From assembly GCF_023614525.1 (NCBI RefSeq), contig NZ_CP097885.1, positions 366,001 through 430,000 on the forward strand: a stretch of 64,000 nucleotides of DNA, read 5' to 3'. Made by a program: the position numbers and the translations under genes. The notes under the pieces were generated by a model. It saw nothing but the letters and a program-made list of their open reading frames with translations. It had not been told where the DNA came from and made no database searches. This DNA is from Peptoniphilus genitalis. GTDB taxonomy: Bacteria > Bacillota > Clostridia > Tissierellales > Peptoniphilaceae. Shown here in pieces: positions 1 to 7,865 of the stretch; position 1 is the first letter of the stretch, and each line of letters starts with the position of its first letter.

Positions 1-123
1 CTCTATTAACTTTTTGGTCCTGTGCAAAATCATAGTAGTCTTTCCTGCACCAGGAACTGCCAAAACAATGGCAGGACCCTCAAAGTGGTCTACAGCTTTT
101 AATTGACTTGGTGTTAAATTCAC
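1..123 (-). CDS. UvrD/Rep-family DNA helicase, N-terminal fragment
   Basis: This is the first 41 codons of a gene that runs off the left edge. The reading begins at a GTG (123-121) behind a strong GGAGGAGGG ribosome site at about 131-139. It translates to LTPSQLKAVDHFEGPAIVLA followed by the Walker A segment VPGAGKTT. A Q-motif-like SQLKAV followed by Walker A is the hallmark N terminus of superfamily 1A helicases (UvrD/PcrA/Rep). Which member it is cannot be told from 41 residues. It is transcribed divergently from the nitroreductase gene, with a 113-bp intergenic region that holds a perfect palindrome. Confidence 0.75.
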   Translation of the reverse strand, partial: MNLTPSQLKAVDHFEGPAIVLAVPGAGKTTMILHRTKKLIE

Positions 124-141
124 TTTATCCCTCCCTCCTCC

Positions 142-157
142 TATAGTTTAAACTATA
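142..157. promoter_or_regulatory. Perfect 16-bp palindrome, candidate operator
   Basis: TATAGTTTAAACTATA is an uninterrupted 8+8 palindrome. It lies between the helicase start (123) and the nitroreductase promoter (-10 at 199-204), about 45-60 bp upstream of that -10. The position would suit a dimeric regulator acting on both divergent genes. The protein that binds is unknown. Confidence 0.4.
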
Positions 158-195
158 AGGTAATTATTTTAAATCTATTTTTGAGCCCTCCCTTG

Positions 196-204
196 TGATA
201 TAAT
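196..204 (+). promoter_or_regulatory. Extended -10 promoter of the nitroreductase gene
   Basis: TGATATAAT (196-204) is an extended -10 element with a perfect TATAAT. There is no good -35 at 17 bp. It lies 32 bp upstream of the start codon and just before an AGGGGG ribosome site. Confidence 0.5.
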
Positions 205-236
205 CTTTATTAAGAAGAGTTTTAGGGGGGATTACT

Positions 237-1031
237 ATGTTAATGACAAACTTTTTACAAAAGAGAAAATCAGTGAGAAATTTTAAAAAGGACACTGTGC
301 CAAGAGATTCTTTGGAAAATATAAAATTACTTATGGATGAGCTAGACCGTGAAGAAAGCGAAATAAATTTTTCACTTTACGAAAATGGGAAAATCGTAGC
401 CGAAGGTCTTAGGGGCAAGGCAGGATACGCAGGAGTTATGATCGAAGCTCCACACTACATTGCACTAGATATTAAAAACGACAAACCACTTAACATCTTA
501 AAGGGTGGCTACTGCCTTGAAAAGCTAAACACAAAAATCGTTGACCTAGACTTAGACACTTGTTGGATAACAGTGGACGAGGTTGACCACGAAACTAAGA
601 AGGCAATCTTTGGCGAAAACGGAACAGGCATCGACTATCTAATAGCAATAGGCTACGGTCAAAAGAAAAAGTTTTTTGATCCAGAAGTTACAAGCTCAAG
701 ACTTACAGTTGAAGAAATTGTCTTTGCTGATACTCTAGGAAATCCAATTTCCATTGAAACTCTAGAAAATTACGGAGTCTTTGATGTATTCTCATCTGTT
801 AGATTTGCACCAAGCCACAAGAACTTCCAACCTTGGAGATTCGTACTAAAGGGATCAGTTGTTGAAGCTTACATGGTAAAATCTGATGAAGACACAAGAT
901 CACTAATAGATATGGGCGTTATCCTTTTCTATATGGAAGAAATGCTAAAGACAATTGGTATCGAAAAGAAATGGACAATCGACCTAAAGGACGCAGGTAA
1001 ATATTATTACATCGGTTCCTTTACACTATAA
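237..1031 (+). CDS. Nitroreductase-family protein (TM1586-like)
   Basis: 264 aa, FMN-dependent nitroreductase fold. N-terminal MTNFLQKRKSVRNFKK is the typical opening in which the R-S-R/N-F stretch contacts the flavin. The second half has SSVRFAPSHKNFQPWRF (about 184-200), the repeated nitroreductase half-motif. The length and the two-half layout resemble the putative TM nitroreductases (TM1586 family). The reaction is probably NAD(P)H-dependent reduction of a nitro or quinone compound; the substrate is unknown. The ATG at 237 follows AGGGGG with good spacing; a second ATG at 243 is possible. A rho-independent terminator follows. The last 278 bp recur at 6633-6910. Confidence 0.8.
   Translation: MLMTNFLQKRKSVRNFKKDTVPRDSLENIKLLMDELDREESEINFSLYENGKIVAEGLRGKAGYAGVMIEAPHYIALDIKNDKPLNILKGGYCLEKLNTKIVDLDLDTCWITVDEVDHETKKAIFGENGTGIDYLIAIGYGQKKKFFDPEVTSSRLTVEEIVFADTLGNPISIETLENYGVFDVFSSVRFAPSHKNFQPWRFVLKGSVVEAYMVKSDEDTRSLIDMGVILFYMEEMLKTIGIEKKWTIDLKDAGKYYYIGSFTL
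754..1031 (+). repeat. 278-bp direct repeat, left copy (nitroreductase 3' end)
   Basis: Matches 6633-6910 at a constant offset of 5879. I find three differences: T911/C6790 and AC/TT at 1025-1026/6904-6905. The repeat starts inside the nitroreductase gene and ends at its stop codon. It brackets the bceRSAB block. Confidence 0.95.
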
Positions 1032-1045
1032 TTTATAATGACAGA

Positions 1046-1075
1046 GAAGAAGGGTTTATCTCCCTTCTTTTTTTA
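1046..1075 (+). terminator. Rho-independent terminator after the nitroreductase gene
   Basis: A GAAGGG / CCCTTC stem with a short loop is followed by a run of seven or more T, 15 bp after the stop codon. Confidence 0.8.
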
Positions 1076-1263
1076 TTGTCTTTTAATAAAGGCAAAAGTC
1101 CTCAATCATAAAAGACGATCTTGAAATCGAACATCGTATCCTACCTGTTATTACTACTTCATTTCATTTTCTTCTTAGTCTTTCAAACTTATACTATTTT
1201 CAGTTTTCCAATGTTTTTCTCATTTGCGTTAGTTCCTAAAACAAAGGTCGCTGCTTAGGATTT

Positions 1264-1484
1264 ACTATTGAATAAATAGTTTATATCCTAGTACATCAAG
1301 GATTATTTTTGAGTACTCTATAAAATCTTCCAACTCTGATTCTTTTTATTCGGTTAGATTTCTAGGGTTTAGATCATTTCTATTTCTTACTTTGTATCTA
1401 TCTACATCTATATCCATATTGGTGAATTTATTCTCTAGATATGAGATTTCTCTTGACACAAATGAGTACAAATTTGATTCTATT
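1264..1484 (-). pseudogene. Unidentified coding remnant
   Basis: Read on the minus strand, this stretch gives a protein-like sequence: ESNLYSFVSREISYLENKFT, then about 20 residues including RYKVRNRNDLNPRNLTE, an in-frame stop, then ESELEDFIEYSKIILDVLGY and a terminal stop. The composition is charged and helical and unlike random AT-rich sequence. There is no start codon or ribosome site. I do not recognise the family. The rest of the gap 1076-1659 shows no gene. Confidence 0.4.
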
Positions 1485-1659
1485 TTGTATTAAACTTAAA
1501 AGGTATTTTACATAAGTAGAATAATTAATATATATTGAGGAAAAGAAACTGTTATAATGGTTAATAAGTAAATTTATTAGTCCTCGTTAGGAATTTAAAA
1601 TTTTTGAGAAAGCTAAAAAGATAACTGTTAAACGGATTTGAAAGTAAGAAGGTAAAAAT

Positions 1660-2361
1660 TTGGTATATAATATATTGATAATAGAAGATGATTTCGGTTT
1701 AGCTAAAAGCATTACTAATGTATTAGAAAAATATAATTTTCGTTCTTCAATTCTAGATGATTTTCAAGATATCGAAGACAGAGTAGTGGACACAAAGCCT
1801 GATTTAATAATTTTAGATATTAATTTACCCTACTATAATGGGTTTTATTGGTGTCGTAAAATCCGAAAAATAACATCAAATCCTATTATGATAATTTCTT
1901 CAAGAGATAGTAATATGGATCAAATTATGGCACTTGAATATGGAGCAGATGATTACATTACTAAACCTTTTGATAGCGAAATTTTAATCGCAAAAATTAA
2001 TAGTTTGCTTCGACGTACATTTGGAGAATTATCGGGAACTACTATAAATGAACAATTAAAAGTTGGCAATATTATCTTGGATAAGGACAGACAGCAGCTG
2101 TTAGCTGGAGATAAGCAAATTGATTTATCTATTACAGAACTGAAAATACTCAAAAAATTGATTGAAGAATACCCTAACTCTGTATCAAGAGATGAATTGT
2201 TTTTTGAAGTATGGGATGAAAATAATTTCGTAGAGGAAAATACCTTGAATGTAAATATAAGAAGAATCAGAAGAAAAATAGACGATAATCAACTGCCCAT
2301 TGGCATACGAACAATTCGGACTTTTGGATATCAATTAGTTGCAGAGGAAGATGGTAGATGA
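1660..2361 (+). CDS. bceR: BceR-type OmpR-family response regulator
   Basis: 233 aa. The receiver domain (about 4-115) has the acidic pair D10/D11, phospho-acceptor D53 in LIILDINLP, and K103 in ITKPF. A winged-helix DNA-binding domain follows (about 135-228, ending RTIRTFGYQL). It starts with TTG at 1660, preceded by AAGAAGG at 1646-1652 with 7-nt spacing. It is followed with a 4-bp overlap by a sensor kinase lacking a large outer domain, then by an ABC transporter: the Bce module that senses cell-wall-active peptides such as bacitracin. Codon usage looks more AT-rich than the chromosome, and the genes are on the opposite strand to most of the window, consistent with acquisition. Confidence 0.85.
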   Translation: MVYNILIIEDDFGLAKSITNVLEKYNFRSSILDDFQDIEDRVVDTKPDLIILDINLPYYNGFYWCRKIRKITSNPIMIISSRDSNMDQIMALEYGADDYITKPFDSEILIAKINSLLRRTFGELSGTTINEQLKVGNIILDKDRQQLLAGDKQIDLSITELKILKKLIEEYPNSVSRDELFFEVWDENNFVEENTLNVNIRRIRRKIDDNQLPIGIRTIRTFGYQLVAEEDGR

Positions 2362-3341
2362 AGTTATTCATAAAAGACCATTTGAGTTTTATTTTATTAT
2401 ATGTAATTAATTTTATATTTATACTGCTTATAATTTGGTTAGGTGGAGAATATCTTAGTTCACAACTGATAATTTATATGTTCTTTTTATCTTTATTCAT
2501 TCTTTTTATATTTCTTACCATACGGTATTACAAGAAAGCTACAGTATATAAAACGTTAAGTATACAGTCTTCAAATTTAAGAAATATGAAAAAAAGGCTA
2601 CAAGGAACTGATTTGTTTACTGATTCTTTTATTAATCATGAAAATCAAAATTATAATCAATTCTTGAATGAAATCGAAAGTTATAAAATTAAAAATAGTG
2701 AATGGAGAACTTATATTGTTCAATGGGTACACCAAATGAAATCTCCAATCAGTTCAATGAGTCTAGCGTTGCAGAACAGAAAGTATAACGAAGAGAACAT
2801 GCAACTATTAGTTGAGTTGGATCAAATAGATAAGCAGCTAAACAACATTTTGAACTTAGCAAGAATAGAGGCAGTAGACAGGGACTTAAAAATTGAGCCA
2901 ATAAACTTAAGTGAAAGTATAAATAGAATAATCAACCAAAATAAGCGATTGTTTATTCAAAACAAAGTGTTTCCTAAAGTGAATATAGAAAATACTAGCT
3001 CAACTGTGCTAAGTGATAAAAAATGGTTAGATTTTATCATTGATCAATTAGTCCATAACGCTATAAAATTTTCTAATCCAACTAATCAAATTATTTTTAA
3101 CATAAAGCAAATAGATAATAAGTGTTGTTTAGAGATTAGTGATACAGGTGTAGGAATTATAAAGGAAGATATTCCTCGTATATTTGATTTGTATTTTACT
3201 GGAAAAAACGGACGTACTAATAATAACTCCTCGGGTATAGGACTTTATTTAGTTAAACAAATTTTAGAGCAATTAGGGCATAAGATTAAAGTTGAGTCTG
3301 AACAGTCAAAAGGAACAAAATTCACTATATATTTTGATTAA
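2358..3341 (+). CDS. bceS: BceS-type intramembrane-sensing histidine kinase
   Basis: 327 aa. Two transmembrane helices near the N terminus (about 8-30 and 36-57) have almost no extracytoplasmic loop, which defines intramembrane-sensing kinases that take their signal from the partner transporter. The phospho-acceptor is H125 in WVHQMKSPI, the Bce variant of the H box. Then come an N box (VHNAIKFS), G1 (DTGVGI) and G2 (SSGIGLYL). The ATG overlaps the bceR stop (ATGA). The ABC transporter follows after a terminator-like hairpin, so transporter genes may also have their own promoter. The target antibiotic cannot be read from the sequence. Confidence 0.85.
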   Translation: MKLFIKDHLSFILLYVINFIFILLIIWLGGEYLSSQLIIYMFFLSLFILFIFLTIRYYKKATVYKTLSIQSSNLRNMKKRLQGTDLFTDSFINHENQNYNQFLNEIESYKIKNSEWRTYIVQWVHQMKSPISSMSLALQNRKYNEENMQLLVELDQIDKQLNNILNLARIEAVDRDLKIEPINLSESINRIINQNKRLFIQNKVFPKVNIENTSSTVLSDKKWLDFIIDQLVHNAIKFSNPTNQIIFNIKQIDNKCCLEISDTGVGIIKEDIPRIFDLYFTGKNGRTNNNSSGIGLYLVKQILEQLGHKIKVESEQSKGTKFTIYFD

Positions 3342-3346
3342 GAATA

Positions 3347-3376
3347 AAAGGTGACAAAGTTGTCATCTTTTTTTAT
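3347..3376 (+). terminator. Terminator-like hairpin between bceS and bceA
   Basis: GGTGACA / TGTCATC stem (one G-U pair) followed by seven T, 10 bp after the bceS stop. It would separate regulator and transporter transcription, as in many bce loci. Confidence 0.65.
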
Positions 3377-3435
3377 TTTTCTCGATATTATAATCAAAAA
3401 AAATCTTTTAATATATGAATAAAGGAGTGATAGTA

Positions 3436-4179
3436 ATGAATTTATTAGAACTAAATAACGTTAGTCATGTGTATGGGGATATAGTGAAGTCAAAGGGTCT
3501 GGATAACCTTTCCTTAACTACTCAAAAGGGTGAGTTTGTCGCAATAATGGGGCCTTCTGGAAGCGGAAAATCAACTTTATTGAATATTATTTCTGGTATT
3601 TTACCAGCTACCTCTGGAAGTGTTATTGTTGCAGGAAGAAACATAGCTAATCTTAATGATGAAGAAGCAGCATTATTTAGGCGTAATACATTAGGATTTG
3701 TTTTTCAGGACTTTAACCTAGTTGAAACATTAACAGTAAGAGAAAATATTATGCTACCTTTGATGTTTAAGAATGAGGGAATTAAATCTATGAAAGAAAA
3801 ATCAGAGAAGGTAGCTAAATCCTTAGGTATTTTACATATATTAAATAAACGTACGCAAGAAATTTCAGGAGGACAGGCTCAAAGAACAGCAATTGCACGG
3901 GCTATTGTCCATCAGCCGGAATTATTACTGGCAGACGAGCCGACGGGAAACTTGGATTCTGCTAATTCTGAAGAAGTTATGAAAATTTTTGAAAATCTTA
4001 ATCGTAACTATGGAATGTCTACTTTTTTAGTAACACATGATGTTGAAACAGCAACTTATAGTCAGAGAGTCATATTTATAAAGGACGGAAAAATTTATAA
4101 TGAAATCCGTAAAGGGAATAATCTTATAGAATATAGAGAAAATATTCTCAATGTTCTTAGTGTAATTAGAGGTGTGTAA
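3436..4179 (+). CDS. bceA: BceA-type ABC transporter ATPase
   Basis: 247 aa from the ATG at 3436, which has AAAGGAG at 3421-3427; an in-frame ATG at 3415 lacks a ribosome site. Walker A is GPSGSGKST (39-47), signature ISGGQAQR, Walker B LLLADEPTG, H loop VTHD. It belongs to the MacB/LolD-like branch that energises FtsX-fold permeases. With the 635-aa permease next to it, it forms the BceAB exporter or target-protector for peptide antibiotics. The gene ends within the ribosome site of bceB. Confidence 0.9.
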   Translation: MNLLELNNVSHVYGDIVKSKGLDNLSLTTQKGEFVAIMGPSGSGKSTLLNIISGILPATSGSVIVAGRNIANLNDEEAALFRRNTLGFVFQDFNLVETLTVRENIMLPLMFKNEGIKSMKEKSEKVAKSLGILHILNKRTQEISGGQAQRTAIARAIVHQPELLLADEPTGNLDSANSEEVMKIFENLNRNYGMSTFLVTHDVETATYSQRVIFIKDGKIYNEIRKGNNLIEYRENILNVLSVIRGV

Positions 4180-4180
4180 A

Positions 4181-6088
4181 ATGAATCTCCGAGATTTTGC
4201 TAAAAATAATATAATAAGGGATAAAGAAACCTACATTGGTTATTGGCTAAGTTGCATGTTTACAGTATTTGTCTTTTTTATCTTTTCAGTAAATCAGTTT
4301 CACCCTGAACTTAATCAAGGTCCAGGAGCAGTTGCAACCATTATGGGGTCTGCTCAAGTAATAGTTGTGTTGTTTGCGATATTCTTCTTAGGATTATCAA
4401 TAAATTCATTTTTAGCTAGACGTGAAAGTATGTTTGGTGTTTTACTTATGATGGGAATGTCGAAAAAACAACTGCGTCGACTAATTATAATAGAAAATAT
4501 GATAATTGGATTTTCAGCTATAATAGTAGGGATACTTCTCGGATTAGCATTTGGCCATATACTGGTCTTGTTGATGGCAAATATAATTAATCTAAGCTCA
4601 ATCTCCTTTTATTTCCCTATCAAATCAATCATTGTTACGATTATTGCTTTTAGCATTTTATTCTTTTTGATTGCATTCTTCAGATCACAAGTTATATTAA
4701 AAAGACCAATATATAACTTACTAGATGTAAACCAGAATGAATATGGCAGTATAAGATATTCTCGTTTTTTATCTATCACAGCTATAATCTTAATTCTCTT
4801 GGGATATGCCCTAGCTAATATTCATCTAATAAATCGATTAATACCACAGGGATTTGATATGCTGAATACTCTTCAAAACTCAGATATATTACACATTTTA
4901 ATTGGTGGATTGGTAACAATTGGCATGTTCCTATTTTTCACTCAATTCTCTAAGTATTTTACAGACAAAGTAAGAAGAAACGAAGAATACTATCTGAAAG
5001 ATACGAGAGCATTATGGGTTTCTGAGTTAAGATATCGATTATCTAGTAATTCAAAGACCATGTTTATTTCAGCATTGCTATTAACTGTGGCTTTTATTAC
5101 TACTATTGGAACTATTGCCTTAAACTCTACTGCTGCCGATGAAGTTTCCGAAACAACTCCATTTGATATTTCTTATTTTTCCTTTCAGCCGAATGAAAAA
5201 GAGGAGGATAACATAGAGCTTATTAATTCTAACCTCAGTGAATCTGGAATATCTTTTCAGTTAAATAGTGTATCTATTTTACAAAAAGACAATCAAGGAA
5301 AAGAGATTATCATTTCTCTAGATGACTACAATAGTGCATCTAATGAAAGTGAAAAAATAGAACTGACTGGCAATGAGGTAGTATCACTATCAAATGGTGG
5401 TTCTAAAAAAGAAATTTCTATAACTGATAATGTAAAATTTACTATCGTCGATAATCGCCCCAACATTTTTGATTCTTATCGTTACAGAGACATTTATGTA
5501 GTGAATAATGAACTTTTTAGTCAATTATCACAAATATTCGAGCATAGGCAAACAGCCTTTTTGTATCATTTTTCAGATATTACTACAGATGAACAAGCAA
5601 GGCAAGCAGCAAGAGTTAATAGAGAATTTTTAGGGTCTGGTCTTTCTGAAGGCAATGATTTCCTCTTGATACAAAAAATTGAAAGAGTTGATTTAGAAAG
5701 ATATACGTATCAAGTTTTAACGTATATTGGGATTATGCTAAGTGTAATCTTTATTCTTGCGGCTGGAAGCTTAATTTATTTCCGTCTATTAAGTAATATC
5801 AGAGGATCTAGTCCCACATATACTAACCTCTATAAAATTGGATTGTCTATTAATAAAATCCAGGAAGTGCAACGCAAACAATTTACGATCTTATTCTTTG
5901 CACCCCTTCTATTTGCGATAGTCAATACGATTTTTGCGGTTAACATGTTATCCTATTTACTCACAGCTTCCATATGGAAACAAACTATTCTAATTGCTTT
6001 AGTATTATTGCTTATTCAGATTCTATATTTTTACTTTATGGATAATCGTTTCAAAGCAAAAATTGAATTGATTCTAACTCAAAAATAA
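4181..6088 (+). CDS. bceB: BceB-type ABC transporter permease
   Basis: About 635 aa. ATG 4181 fits the AGAGGTG ribosome site at 4168-4174; a GTG at 4172 would overlap that site. The layout is that of BceB: one N-terminal helix, a group of FtsX-type helices (about 45-250), a large extracytoplasmic domain of about 200 residues (about 310-510), and three C-terminal helices. The big outer domain is where this family senses bacitracin-, nisin- or lipid II-type ligands and signals to BceS. It lies immediately downstream of bceA and upstream of a decayed transposition ATPase, which supports arrival on a mobile element. Confidence 0.88.
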   Translation: MNLRDFAKNNIIRDKETYIGYWLSCMFTVFVFFIFSVNQFHPELNQGPGAVATIMGSAQVIVVLFAIFFLGLSINSFLARRESMFGVLLMMGMSKKQLRRLIIIENMIIGFSAIIVGILLGLAFGHILVLLMANIINLSSISFYFPIKSIIVTIIAFSILFFLIAFFRSQVILKRPIYNLLDVNQNEYGSIRYSRFLSITAIILILLGYALANIHLINRLIPQGFDMLNTLQNSDILHILIGGLVTIGMFLFFTQFSKYFTDKVRRNEEYYLKDTRALWVSELRYRLSSNSKTMFISALLLTVAFITTIGTIALNSTAADEVSETTPFDISYFSFQPNEKEEDNIELINSNLSESGISFQLNSVSILQKDNQGKEIIISLDDYNSASNESEKIELTGNEVVSLSNGGSKKEISITDNVKFTIVDNRPNIFDSYRYRDIYVVNNELFSQLSQIFEHRQTAFLYHFSDITTDEQARQAARVNREFLGSGLSEGNDFLLIQKIERVDLERYTYQVLTYIGIMLSVIFILAAGSLIYFRLLSNIRGSSPTYTNLYKIGLSINKIQEVQRKQFTILFFAPLLFAIVNTIFAVNMLSYLLTASIWKQTILIALVLLLIQILYFYFMDNRFKAKIELILTQK

Positions 6089-6153
6089 ATTTATAAAATA
6101 TTTTTAGAAAAATCGATAAGAGTAACATAGTCATTACTGAAAGGACGGACTAT

Positions 6154-6632
6154 ATGAGAACTATTGCTGAAGATTATTACTCAAATCTTCAGACTGTTCT
6201 TAACTCAACTTACCACTGATTAAAAACAATTTGTTCTTAATGGAATCGCATAACAGTTAGCAATCTTATGTGATAAAAAGAGAATCACTAACCTATCAGA
6301 AAATAATCCAATTGCTTCACAAGTTATTCATATAGATATGATCAAAAAATGCGGCTATGATCTTTATTGGAATGCCGAGTATAGAAAAGCGATTGGCTCC
6401 TTATCCTAAACTATACTCAAGAATAGCTTTTGCCCATAAATTTGATAGATTGAGTAAAGACGAGATCCATCATATTCTCGAATAAAATGGGAAGAGTTAG
6501 GATTATATGTCCAGCTGAAAGTTTTTGCTAATTATGAAGCTGTAACTAGTATTATTAAAATTACCTGTGAAAATTTTCGGCTTATCAAAGCAATCTTCAC
6601 CCTAATCGAAAAGATATTGGAAATCATTAATT
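6154..6632 (+). pseudogene. Decayed TniB/ExeA-like AAA ATPase of a transposon
   Basis: An ATG at 6154 with GAAAGGA upstream starts a frame that stops after 19 codons. Coding signal then continues across frames. The C-terminal part is readable: YSRIAFAHKFDRLSKDEIHH, then KWEELGLYV, YEAVTSIIKITCENFRLI and FTLIEKILEII. The YSRIxFxHxF, KITxxNFRLI and IEKILEI blocks match the ATPase partners (TniB/ExeA/IstB-like) of Mu/Tn7-class transposases as I know them. Several stops and at least two frame changes make it nonfunctional. At its C terminus the frame runs directly into the duplicated nitroreductase segment (6633 onward). Confidence 0.6.
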
Positions 6633-6910
6633 TTGAAACTCTAGAAAATTACGGAGTCTTTGATGTATTCTCATCTGTTAGATTTGCACCAAGCCACAAG
6701 AACTTCCAACCTTGGAGATTCGTACTAAAGGGATCAGTTGTTGAAGCTTACATGGTAAAATCTGATGAAGACACAAGATCACTAATAGACATGGGCGTTA
6801 TCCTTTTCTATATGGAAGAAATGCTAAAGACAATTGGTATCGAAAAGAAATGGACAATCGACCTAAAGGACGCAGGTAAATATTATTACATCGGTTCCTT
6901 TACTTTATAA
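6633..6910 (+). pseudogene. Duplicated 3' fragment of the nitroreductase gene (right copy of the 278-bp repeat)
   Basis: It encodes the last 92 residues of the nitroreductase at 237-1031 almost without change, but lacks its own start, ribosome site and N-terminal half. The upstream in-frame codons come from the decayed ATPase. The three differences from the left copy do not disturb the frame. It is probably the original chromosomal 3' end, left behind when a circle carrying the same segment recombined in, or the reverse. It is not expected to make a functional enzyme. Confidence 0.85.
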
Positions 6911-6923
6911 AATTTAAACATTA

Positions 6924-6955
6924 AAAAGAAGCTCATTCACTTAGAGCTTCTTTTT
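6924..6955. terminator. Bidirectional terminator at the end of the iron-uptake operon
   Basis: AAGAAGCTC / GAGCTTCTT stem with a 9-nt loop and T runs on both strands. On the minus strand it overlaps the last codons of the AraC gene. Confidence 0.75.
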
Positions 6956-7865
6956 TTCTGTATTCACTTGGACTTAGTCCCGTAAATTTTTTAAAGGACC
7001 TTGTGAAATTTGATGGACTTGTGAGACCAAGTTCCATAGAAATTTCTGTTATGTTTTTATCTGTCTTCATCAAAATTTCTTCTGCCTTCATCATCCTTAA
7101 ATTGTTGAGGTACTTTATAGGAGTGTACTGAAATTTTCTGATGAATTTTTTATTTAGGTTTGACTTCGAGATTTTAAATTTCTTGGTAAGCAGGTCTAAG
7201 GTAATATCCTTGTCTAAGTTTTCTTTAATAAACTCTTCAATTAAAATAATTTCTTCGCTTTTTTCTTGCTTTTGATAAGATTTTCTTATTTCTGAAGTTT
7301 TTTCCATGGTAATATCGTAAATTAAATCCAGAGCCTTTATAGAAATACCCAAGATATCTTCACTTTTTAAGACCTGTATAAGTTCATTGGCCCTTTGAAT
7401 TAGTCTTTCATTCCTATATACAAAACCCATATCCTTTATTGAATTTATTTTTTTCAAAAATTCCTCTAATATTTTACCCTGAAAGGAATCCTTATCTATC
7501 TGATTTTCAAAAATAATAAAGTTAAAGGCCTGAACCCTGTCCTTGGTCGTATAAGATTCCCTTGCATAGGGAAGGGCCTTGCCAATAAAAATTTCTCGAG
7601 TTATTAAAATTTTTGTATCATTGATATAGGTGAAGTAATTACCTTCATAGCTATAAGAAATCCTATAGCCCTTATTTCCCTTGCTATCAGAAGCTTGCAC
7701 TTGATACTTTTCTCTTAAGTCAATATACATGAGCATAAGTCCTGGAAAAAGTTTATAATTTTTCATTTTATTTTTAGGATGGCTTATCCCTCGATACTCT
7801 ATAAAATCATCATTATCATCGACGACTTCAAAGTCCCAAGAAGCTAAATAATTAGTATTTTTCAT
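6933..7865 (-). CDS. AraC-family transcriptional regulator
   Basis: 310 aa. An N-terminal domain of about 200 residues without a recognised family is followed by a two-helix-turn-helix AraC domain (about 210-305). The second HTH reads ITEISMELGLTSPSNFTRSF, then KFTGLSPSEYRK, the family signature. Start ATG 7865 has GGAG 8 nt upstream and lies inside the last codons of the double ATPase gene (14-bp overlap), so it is the sixth gene of the transport operon. AraC proteins in iron-uptake operons often bind the imported siderophore and activate their own operon; that role here is inferred from context. Confidence 0.85.
   Translation of the reverse strand: MKNTNYLASWDFEVVDDNDDFIEYRGISHPKNKMKNYKLFPGLMLMYIDLREKYQVQASDSKGNKGYRISYSYEGNYFTYINDTKILITREIFIGKALPYARESYTTKDRVQAFNFIIFENQIDKDSFQGKILEEFLKKINSIKDMGFVYRNERLIQRANELIQVLKSEDILGISIKALDLIYDITMEKTSEIRKSYQKQEKSEEIILIEEFIKENLDKDITLDLLTKKFKISKSNLNKKFIRKFQYTPIKYLNNLRMMKAEEILMKTDKNITEISMELGLTSPSNFTRSFKKFTGLSPSEYRKKEALSE

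Noticed and set aside
1534..1558. Promoter of bceR with TTGAGG and TATAAT
   Set aside because: The -10 at 1553-1558 is good but the TTGAGG lies only 12 bp away, too close for a -35; no better -35 was found, so I did not list a full promoter.
6617..6910. 97-aa plus-strand ORF as a functional small nitroreductase
   Set aside because: It lacks the N-terminal half including the FMN contacts, has no ribosome site, and its first codons come from the decayed ATPase.
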